NCBI GenBank assembly: GCA_004292985.1
Contig: RDXT01000349.1
Span: forward strand, 1-5,407
DNA length: 5,407 nt
Direction: 5' to 3'
Origin: Bacteroidota bacterium
GTDB taxonomy: Bacteria > Bacteroidota > Bacteroidia > J057
Made by a program: the position numbers and the translations under genes. Within the stretch, counting starts at the first letter, position 1, and each line of letters opens with the position of its first letter. The notes under the pieces were generated by a model. It was not told the origin of the DNA. It saw nothing but the letters and a program-made list of their open reading frames with translations, and did no database searches. This document shows positions 1-4,542 of this stretch, in pieces.

Positions 1-1022
1 CCTATGCCCATGAGTTTGTGCAAGGCTCCCTCAGCGACTTTGATACAGTGTATCGCTTCGGACAAGGCTGCGACCTGATTACCATCGAGATCGAAAACGT
101 CAATACGGAGGCACTTGAAGCGCTTCAGGCAGAAGGCAAGACCGTGTATCCGTACCCGAAAACGATCCGTCTGATTCAGGATAAGCGTGTGCAGAAGCAG
201 TTTTATCAGGACCGTGGCCTGCCTACCGCTCCCTTCCAATGGGTTGAAAATCAGGTAGATGTACGGGAAAAAGCGCATACGTTTCCGGTGGTAAATAAAC
301 TCGCGCGCCTGGGCTATGATGGCCGTGGGGTGCAGGTATTGCGTTCTGCTGCCGATCTGGACAAAGCCTTCGATGCACCGGGTTTGCTGGAGGCGTTTGT
401 GCCTTTTGAAAAGGAAATCGCAGTATTGGTCGCCCGCAATCCGCAGGGGGAGATGGCGGTGTATCCGGTAGTTGAGATGCTGTTTCACCCCGAGCAAAAC
501 CTGGTGGAGTACCTCAGCGCCCCCGCAGAAATCACGGAGGAGCAGTCCGTCCGCGCCCGGGACATTGCCTGCCAGCTCGCCGGGGCACTGAACTATGTAG
601 GCATCCTGGCGGTAGAGATGTTTCTGACCCGCGAAGGCACAATCTACATCAACGAATCTGCCCCCCGGCCCCACAACTCGGGCCACCACACCATCCGCGC
701 CTGCTCGACCTCACAATACGAGCAGCACCTGCGGGCGATTCTCGGCCTGCCCCTTGGCTCTACAGAGCAGCTCTGCCCGGCAGCCATGCTCAATATGCTC
801 GGCGAACCCGGTCACAGCGGCCCGGTGCGGCTCGAAGGCATCGAAGAGGCCCTCGCCATTCCGGGGGTATATCCTCATTTTTATGGAAAAGCCGAGACGC
901 GCCCCTTCCGCAAAATGGGCCATGTGACGATTTTGGGCCATAGCCAGGCGGAGCTGCGCGAAAAAGCGGAGCGGGTGAGGCAGGTGCTGAAGGTGGTGAG
1001 TGGCGGGGGGGTAGGTATTTGA
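1..1022 (+). CDS. purK: N5-carboxyaminoimidazole ribonucleotide synthase PurK (5'-truncated by window edge)
   Basis: PurK is a cytosolic ATP-grasp enzyme that makes N5-CAIR from AIR, bicarbonate and ATP in de novo purine synthesis. The frame is open from the window edge: the first whole codon is Tyr at 3-5 and the stop is TGA at 1020-1022, giving 339 visible residues. About 40-50 N-terminal residues, including the usual GGGQLGRM nucleotide-fold motif, lie outside. The GTG at 18 is internal, because YAHEF before it fits the family. Counting from Tyr3, visible signatures are IEIENVN (28-34), the start of the ATP-grasp domain at QDKRVQKQF (59-67), the lysine and glycine-rich loop KLARLGYDGRG (99-109), the near-diagnostic NESAPRPHNSGH (217-228) and FRKMGHV (302-308). 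The loop reads LGYDG where GGYDG is common. A G7 tract (1005-1011) lies near the 3' end. Its partner purE is further downstream on the same strand. Confidence 0.96.
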   Translation, partial: YAHEFVQGSLSDFDTVYRFGQGCDLITIEIENVNTEALEALQAEGKTVYPYPKTIRLIQDKRVQKQFYQDRGLPTAPFQWVENQVDVREKAHTFPVVNKLARLGYDGRGVQVLRSAADLDKAFDAPGLLEAFVPFEKEIAVLVARNPQGEMAVYPVVEMLFHPEQNLVEYLSAPAEITEEQSVRARDIACQLAGALNYVGILAVEMFLTREGTIYINESAPRPHNSGHHTIRACSTSQYEQHLRAILGLPLGSTEQLCPAAMLNMLGEPGHSGPVRLEGIEEALAIPGVYPHFYGKAETRPFRKMGHVTILGHSQAELREKAERVRQVLKVVSGGGVGI

Positions 1023-1035
1023 TAATGAAGTAAAT

Positions 1036-1314
1036 ATGAAAGGATACATGTATATCCTCCGTTGTTCAGACGGCAGCTATTACACAGGCAGCACCACAGA
1101 TATATTTCTCCGTCTGATGCAGCATCAAAATGGGGAGGGTGCTAATCATACCCGCAAGCGACTCCCTGTGGAGTTGATTTATACTGAGGAGTTTGATCGT
1201 ATCGAGGATGCATTTCACCGAGAAAAGCAGGTGCAGGGCTGGAGCAGAGCAAAAAAAGAGGCGCTGATGTCAGGGAATATAGAGGAATTGCGAAGGTTGT
1301 CGAAAGGGAAGTAG
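1036..1314 (+). CDS. Small GIY-YIG nuclease-domain protein (UPF0213/YhbQ-like)
   Basis: This 92-residue protein is a stand-alone GIY-YIG domain, the usual size for the UPF0213/YhbQ group related to the SLX1 nuclease domain. Visible residues are Y4-M5-Y6-I-L (the GIY part), S15-Y-Y16-T17-G18 region (the YIG part, here YTG), the conserved arginine R26, H30, and the likely metal-binding glutamate E63 in HREKQVQGWSR. The family core is therefore intact and the fold prediction is strong. The cellular substrate is not established for most members; a role in DNA repair or processing is an inference. The ATG at 1036 is 13 bp after the purK stop, so co-transcription with purK is likely. A second ATG at 1048 would remove MKGY, including the first motif tyrosine, so 1036 is preferred. 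There is no clear Shine-Dalgarno sequence. Confidence 0.9.
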   Translation: MKGYMYILRCSDGSYYTGSTTDIFLRLMQHQNGEGANHTRKRLPVELIYTEEFDRIEDAFHREKQVQGWSRAKKEALMSGNIEELRRLSKGK

Positions 1315-1341
1315 AATAGGAGTATATGGGCTTTGCCCGCT

Positions 1342-1473
1342 CCTTATCGGTGGCTGAGCTTGCCGAAGCCCCGCTTTATCCCCGCCCTTATCGGTGGCTG
1401 AGCTTGCCGAAGCCCCGCTTTATTTCCGCCCTTTCCGGTGGCTGAGCGTGCCGAAGCCCCGTTTTACCCGGCC
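1342..1473. repeat. Three tandem 44-bp copies of a GGCTGAGC/GCCGAAGCC palindromic element
   Basis: Units lie at 1342-1385, 1386-1429 and 1430-1473, with an exact 44-bp period. Units 1 and 2 differ at only two positions near their ends; unit 3 has diverged more. Each contains GGTGGCTGAGC, then T or G, then TGCCGAAGCCCC. Within a unit GGCT can pair with AGCC around an 11-nt loop, extended past one mismatch, so each copy is a degenerate hairpin. From memory, close relatives of this core (GGTGGCTGAGC...GAAGCCACC) are scattered between genes in many Bacteroidota and other genomes. The array lies directly after the GIY-YIG gene in a convergent gap and encodes nothing evident. No mobile enzyme is nearby, so how the units multiplied is unknown; slippage or unequal recombination is a simple explanation. 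Confidence 0.88.
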
Positions 1474-1499
1474 CTTCGGCAGGCTCAGGGACCGGGTGA
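1464..1499. terminator. Strong hairpin from an inverted fourth repeat copy, possible bidirectional terminator
   Basis: The left arm 1464-1475 pairs with the right arm 1487-1499, with A1491 bulged: TTACCCGG pairs with CCGGGTGA (one T-G wobble) and CCCT pairs with AGGG, around an 11-nt loop. This gives 12 pairs, mostly G-C. Read on the - strand the loop region carries TGAGCCTGCCGAAG, the same core as the three direct units, so this is a fourth copy in opposite orientation. It lies between convergent genes, where it could stop transcription from both sides or protect mRNA 3' ends. No T-tract follows the stem on either strand, so a classical intrinsic terminator is not shown. It overlaps the last codons and stop of the - strand gene. 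Confidence 0.5.
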
Positions 1500-1793
1500 C
1501 CTAAACAACTTCCAATCCGCCCAAAACGTGCCGAAGGGCACCAGCGACGCAATGCCTGCCAGAAGCATTTTGCCGAAGCTCCATTTATGAAGCACCGTTA
1601 CGCGCAGCACCCAGATGCCATACAGCACGAAGAGCAGGCCGTGAAAGGAGCCGGTGATCTGTACGGCCAGCGGCATGCCCATCATATACTTCAAAGGCAT
1701 GGCGATGCACAGCAGCACAAGGTAGGAGATGCCTTCGAGAAAACCGATGATGCGAAGCTGACCCAGTGGGGTAGAAAAAAGGGAACGATCCAT
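1485..1793 (-). CDS. DUF3817-like small integral membrane protein
   Basis: This is a 102-residue protein with three predicted membrane spans at about residues 13-32, 44-66 and 74-93. Family-like features are LRIIGFLEGISYLVLL in the first span, GSFHGLLFVLYG (48-59, with a histidine at 51) in the second, and LVPFGTFWAD before the C-terminus. The pattern and size fit the DUF3817 (YdzA-like) family, whose function is unknown, and none is proposed here. The ATG at 1793 is preferred because the first span then starts about 12 residues in, as in relatives. The gene is divergent from purE (74-bp gap) and convergent with the GIY-YIG gene. Its last four residues (SPGP) and TGA stop lie inside the repeat hairpin, so the C-terminus has probably been reshaped by the repeat. 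Confidence 0.88.
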   Translation of the reverse strand: MDRSLFSTPLGQLRIIGFLEGISYLVLLCIAMPLKYMMGMPLAVQITGSFHGLLFVLYGIWVLRVTVLHKWSFGKMLLAGIASLVPFGTFWADWKLFRSPGP

Positions 1794-1819
1794 AGCGTGG
1801 GGTAAATCCGGGGTGAAAT

Positions 1820-1838
1820 TAACAGGAATAATCTGTTA
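1820..1838. promoter_or_regulatory. Inverted repeat TAACAG-N7-CTGTTA, candidate operator in the divergent purE gap
   Basis: Two perfect 6-bp arms (1820-1825 and 1833-1838) flank a 7-bp A/T-rich spacer. The site starts 27 bp upstream of the DUF3817-like gene and ends 29 bp upstream of purE, where a regulator could act on either gene. The right arm overlaps TACTTGC (1837-1843), which partly resembles the Bacteroidota -7 promoter element TAnnTTTG for purE. No clear -33 TTTG was found at the expected distance. A palindrome of this size can occur by chance, so a regulatory role is inferred from position and symmetry only. Confidence 0.3.
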
Positions 1839-1867
1839 CTTGCAGCTCTGGCTGAAAAAAAGAAGAC

Positions 1868-2386
1868 ATGGCTGAAATCGGCATTATCATGGGCAGCAAG
1901 TCGGACCTGGAGGTGATGCGCCGGGCGGCGCAGGCGCTGGATGAACTGGGTATTTCCTATGAAATCACAGTGGTATCTGCCCACCGCACCCCGGAGCGGA
2001 TGTTTGACTATGCGCGCTCGGCGCGGAGCCGCGGCCTGCGGGCGATTATCGCCGGAGCGGGCGGTGCGGCACATCTGCCGGGCATGGTGGCTTCGCTCAC
2101 AACCCTGCCGGTGATCGGCGTTCCGGTCAAATCTTCGAATTCGATAGATGGCTGGGACTCGGTCCTGTCTATCTTACAGATGCCTTCGGGCGTGCCTGTA
2201 GCCACCGTGGCCCTCGATGGCGCCCGCAATGCGGGTATCCTGGCAGCACAGATACTGGGGGCCAGCGACCCGGCGGTGGCAGAACGCCTCGAAGCGCTCA
2301 AGCAAACGATGCAAGAACAGGTGCTGCACATGGCCGCCGAACTGGAGCAGGAGCAGGCTGCGCACAAGCAGGCCGACAGGCCCTGA
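1868..2386 (+). CDS. purE: N5-carboxyaminoimidazole ribonucleotide mutase PurE (class I)
   Basis: PurE converts N5-CAIR, the PurK product, into CAIR in the cytosol; the family normally forms octamers. The 172-residue sequence carries the full set of class I motifs: GSKSD (9-13), SAHRTP (37-42) with the expected catalytic histidine H39, AGAGGAAHLPGM (62-73), GVPV (84-87) and SILQMPSGVPVAT (101-113). The presence of purK upstream also supports the bacterial N5-CAIR mutase type rather than the class II AIR carboxylase. After about residue 135 there is a polar Glu/Gln-rich helical tail (LEQEQ region), slightly longer than the minimal enzyme. The ATG at 1868 is preceded by an A-rich stretch (GAAAAAAAGAAG) with no strong Shine-Dalgarno, as is usual in Bacteroidota. 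The gene has its own upstream gap and so probably its own promoter. Confidence 0.97.
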   Translation: MAEIGIIMGSKSDLEVMRRAAQALDELGISYEITVVSAHRTPERMFDYARSARSRGLRAIIAGAGGAAHLPGMVASLTTLPVIGVPVKSSNSIDGWDSVLSILQMPSGVPVATVALDGARNAGILAAQILGASDPAVAERLEALKQTMQEQVLHMAAELEQEQAAHKQADRP

Positions 2387-2437
2387 CAACTCCCGCCGCT
2401 GCCTTCCGTACACACATTACCCTACAAGATTTACCTG

Positions 2438-3061
2438 ATGGACCTCCTTTTTCTGCTCGATTCTCCCGTGGCGCTGACGATTTTCGCTATCACGATCATC
2501 ACCAGCCTCATGGCTTTTCAGAACTCCGATCTGATGTATAAATTTATCCTGAATCCCTCCCGAATGATATCAAACCGGGATTTCGGACCTTTTTTTACCA
2601 GCGGACTGATCCACGCCAACTGGTCACACCTGCTGTTTAATATGATTACGTTTTACTACTTCGCTTTTCCCCTGGAGCAGATGATGGGGCCGGTGAAGTT
2701 TTTCCTGCTGTATGTGATCAGCCTCGTCATTGCCTCCGCACCCGATGTGTACCGCCACCGCGACAATCCGGGCTACAATGCCCTCGGCGCTTCGGGAGCG
2801 ATCAGCGCGGTGCTGCTGAGCATGGTGCTGTATTATCCTGAAATGAAACTGGCCTTTATCTTTTTCCCGATTCCGATTCCGGGCTGGCTGTTTGCACTTC
2901 TCTATATGGGCTACAGCTACTGGGCTTCCCGCAATTCGAATGACAATATCGGCCACTCGGCTCACCTCTGGGGAGGGATCGCCGGGATTGTGCTGACTAC
3001 AATCATGAGCCCGCAGGTAGCGCTGAATTTTGTCTATTGGGTAATAGATAAGGTATCCTGA
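2438..3061 (+). CDS. Rhomboid family intramembrane serine protease
   Basis: This is a compact 207-residue membrane protein with the six-helix core of bacterial rhomboids and no extra N-terminal cytoplasmic domain. Catalytic features are present: HANWSHLLFNM in the second helix (H59, H64, N68, matching the H-xxx-N oxyanion pair of GlpG), GASGA (117-121) with nucleophile S119, and GHSAHLWGG (172-180) with catalytic H176. Rhomboids cut substrate transmembrane segments inside the cytoplasmic membrane; the substrate here cannot be read from sequence. The ATG at 2438 is 51 bp after purE in the same direction, so read-through from purE is likely, though purine synthesis and proteolysis have no obvious link. 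The 3' end faces the propeller genes across a repeat-containing gap. Confidence 0.94.
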   Translation: MDLLFLLDSPVALTIFAITIITSLMAFQNSDLMYKFILNPSRMISNRDFGPFFTSGLIHANWSHLLFNMITFYYFAFPLEQMMGPVKFFLLYVISLVIASAPDVYRHRDNPGYNALGASGAISAVLLSMVLYYPEMKLAFIFFPIPIPGWLFALLYMGYSYWASRNSNDNIGHSAHLWGGIAGIVLTTIMSPQVALNFVYWVIDKVS

Positions 3062-3086
3062 TCTCTCCTGCGATGTGATGAAACAG

Positions 3087-3113
3087 ACAGGATTAACGGG
3101 ATTAACAGGATTT
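3087..3113. repeat. Three tandem 9-bp units ACAGGATTA / ACGGGATTA / ACAGGATTT
   Basis: Three contiguous 9-mers lie at 3087-3095, 3096-3104 and 3105-3113, with one substitution each in units 2 and 3. They begin 25 bp after the rhomboid stop. From memory, ACAGGATTAACAGGATT-type strings recur in intergenic DNA of many Bacteroidota, so this is probably one copy of a dispersed element and not a local invention. It is not part of any evident gene and does not form a hairpin. Confidence 0.75.
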
Positions 3114-3177
3114 TGTGCGCCAATTGCCCATAATAAACACAGATGCCACCGGCATGCTTATGGTAGGTAGGTTAGTT

Positions 3178-3279
3178 GCACAGAGTTCACAGAGATCTTC
3201 CTATGTTCTCTATAACTCTATGTGTTTAATTATCAAGTCTCCTCTGCGTCTTCCGGACTCTGCGTCCCTGCGTGAAACC
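3178..3279. repeat. Degenerate CACAGAG / CTCTGCGTC interspersed repeat with an imperfect hairpin
   Basis: CACAGAG occurs at 3179-3185 and again at 3188-3194, nine bases apart. CTCTGCGTC occurs at 3242-3250 and 3258-3266, followed by the variant CCCTGCGTG (3266-3274). Sequence 3179-3224 can fold: CACA with TGTG, GAGTT with AACTC, and AGAGA with TCTCT, with small bulges and an 11-nt loop. On the - strand the element reads as GGTTTCACGCAGGGACGCAG and onward, ending in CTCTGTGAACTCTGTGCAAC, a style of repeat I recall from intergenic DNA of many environmental bacteria. It ends about 10 bp beyond the stop of the lipoprotein gene, so it would lie in that transcript's 3' end. No T-tract follows the hairpin. 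Confidence 0.7.
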
Positions 3280-3288
3280 ATAATCGCC

Positions 3289-4515
3289 TCAAGGCTTTCC
3301 CCATTTGACCAGCAGGGTCCTGCGCCACTGTGAGGGCGTATCTTCCCTGCGCTCCGTAATTCCCTGAAAGACATAGGAGCCATTGCTGAGCCGGGCACCT
3401 CCGCCGCCATAATTAGCCTTCATGCTGACCCCATTGCTGTAATCAAAGGTTTTGCTCCATTTCTCCACACCCAGCCCCGTAACATTCACCAGCAACACAT
3501 AACGGTTGTAGTCTATGTCACTAACCGTACCTGTTAAGAAATAGTCATTAGGGGCCTGCTCGTAGATATCCGAACAGAGTGCATCTTCAAAACCCGGGAA
3601 ACTCAGCCGCTTATTTATTTCCAGAGAACTGTCAGGGTTTATGGTAACGAAGGCAGCCGCGCGGTCAAAATTAACCGAACCTGTATTGACAGATTCACCC
3701 GCGAATACATAGGTCCCAGCAGCATTCTGAAGCATGCTGTACAGATACACATATTCGTCCGGATTGTCATAGGTAACCCGGTTTTTGGACCAGACAACGT
3801 CACCGGAGAGAGTAAGTTTATGAACAGAGGCTCCAAAAATAAGGATATGGCTGTCGCGTGTGGCGGCGATCCGGGAGACTGAGCCGTAGCGGATGCTGTT
3901 GTTGTAGGGTGCCTCGCTGAAAGACCACTGACCGAGCTGGGTGCCTGCGGGAGAAACCACAACCACATAGAGTTTATTGGTTTTTTGCTGGATGCAGAGC
4001 AGGTAATAGTTACCGTCTGTCCCCTCAGTGACGGACAAGGCGCTGCCCTGCTCGTCTGTACCAAAGGTTTTTTCCCAGAGAAGCGTGCCGTCCGGGCTGG
4101 TTTTGGCGAGATAGGCCAGGCTCCTTTCGAGATACTGATCATCTACAGCCCGGATGCCTGCGATGATAAATTGACCATCGGAAGTAAGCTTGAGATCCAT
4201 GGGAAAATTGACAAAACCCGTGACAATCATCTTGTCCCAGACTTGCGTGCCTTTAATATCATATTTCGTCAGACGGATGTCCTGCACGCCGTTGGTCCCT
4301 GTGCCGGGAACAAAGCTTGTATAGGTTACCACAATCTCATCATTAGGCAGGGTCGTCATCAGCTTCCGCATACTGAAGCCGAGGTCTTCGGTGTGACCTA
4401 TAAACTGCTGAAAATCAAGCTTTGTGAGGTCCGGGCCTTCGGGCACTTCGGGTTTGCAGGAGGAAAGTGCGGCGGAAGCCAGCGTAAGCAGGAGGAGTAA
4501 GGGTTTGATTTTCAT
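3289..4515 (-). CDS. Predicted seven-bladed beta-propeller lipoprotein (paralogue A)
   Basis: This 408-residue protein has a lipoprotein signal: K-rich start, Leu-rich core (6-12) and lipobox L17-S18-S19-C20, so it should be lipidated at C20 after export. The body shows about seven repeats of roughly 45-55 residues, each ending in a strand pattern such as SDGQFIIAG (112-120), DGNYYLL (167-173), DSHILIFG (221-228), AGTYVFAG (266-273), NDYFLTG (323-329) and NGSYVFQG (378-385), often followed by an S/D-G-x-x-x-W stretch. This suggests a seven-bladed propeller closed by the C-terminal strand RRTLLVKWGKP. Charged residues after C20 (KPEVPE) loosely recall Bacteroidota surface-export signals, but not a clear one. 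No catalytic motif or known ligand site is visible; function is unknown, and binding or scaffolding is only a guess. It follows its paralogue by 27 bp. Confidence 0.88.
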   Translation of the reverse strand: MKIKPLLLLLTLASAALSSCKPEVPEGPDLTKLDFQQFIGHTEDLGFSMRKLMTTLPNDEIVVTYTSFVPGTGTNGVQDIRLTKYDIKGTQVWDKMIVTGFVNFPMDLKLTSDGQFIIAGIRAVDDQYLERSLAYLAKTSPDGTLLWEKTFGTDEQGSALSVTEGTDGNYYLLCIQQKTNKLYVVVVSPAGTQLGQWSFSEAPYNNSIRYGSVSRIAATRDSHILIFGASVHKLTLSGDVVWSKNRVTYDNPDEYVYLYSMLQNAAGTYVFAGESVNTGSVNFDRAAAFVTINPDSSLEINKRLSFPGFEDALCSDIYEQAPNDYFLTGTVSDIDYNRYVLLVNVTGLGVEKWSKTFDYSNGVSMKANYGGGGARLSNGSYVFQGITERREDTPSQWRRTLLVKWGKP

Positions 4516-4542
4516 GCAAACAGGGGGTAGGGTAGTCGTTCT

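Noticed and set aside
1005..1011. G7 homopolymer near the 3' end of purK, a possible phase-variation or frameshift tract.
   Set aside because: It falls in the last few codons, and losing or gaining one G still ends the protein within a few residues, so it has little effect as a switch.
1036..1314. The GIY-YIG gene as a homing endonuclease or mobile-element gene that split purK and purE.
   Set aside because: It is the short stand-alone UPF0213-type domain common in bacterial chromosomes, without a DNA-binding extension, intron or target-site signs.
1342..1473. The 44-bp array as a CRISPR.
   Set aside because: Units are contiguous and similar over almost their full length, leaving no distinct spacers, and no cas gene is present.
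3143..3155. Small hairpin ATGCC-ACC-GGCAT as a terminator of the rhomboid gene.
   Set aside because: Only 5 bp of stem and no following T-tract; short palindromes like this are expected by chance.
3115..3333. A 72-codon + strand open frame in the rhomboid-lipoprotein gap.
   Set aside because: It runs through the degenerate repeat and into the lipoprotein gene's 3' end, and its composition shows no protein-like pattern.
3985..4500. A 171-codon + strand open frame opposite the lipoprotein gene, and other long open frames opposite purE, rhomboid and propeller genes.
   Set aside because: They lie wholly within well-supported genes on the other strand, have no recognisable domains and look like shadow frames.
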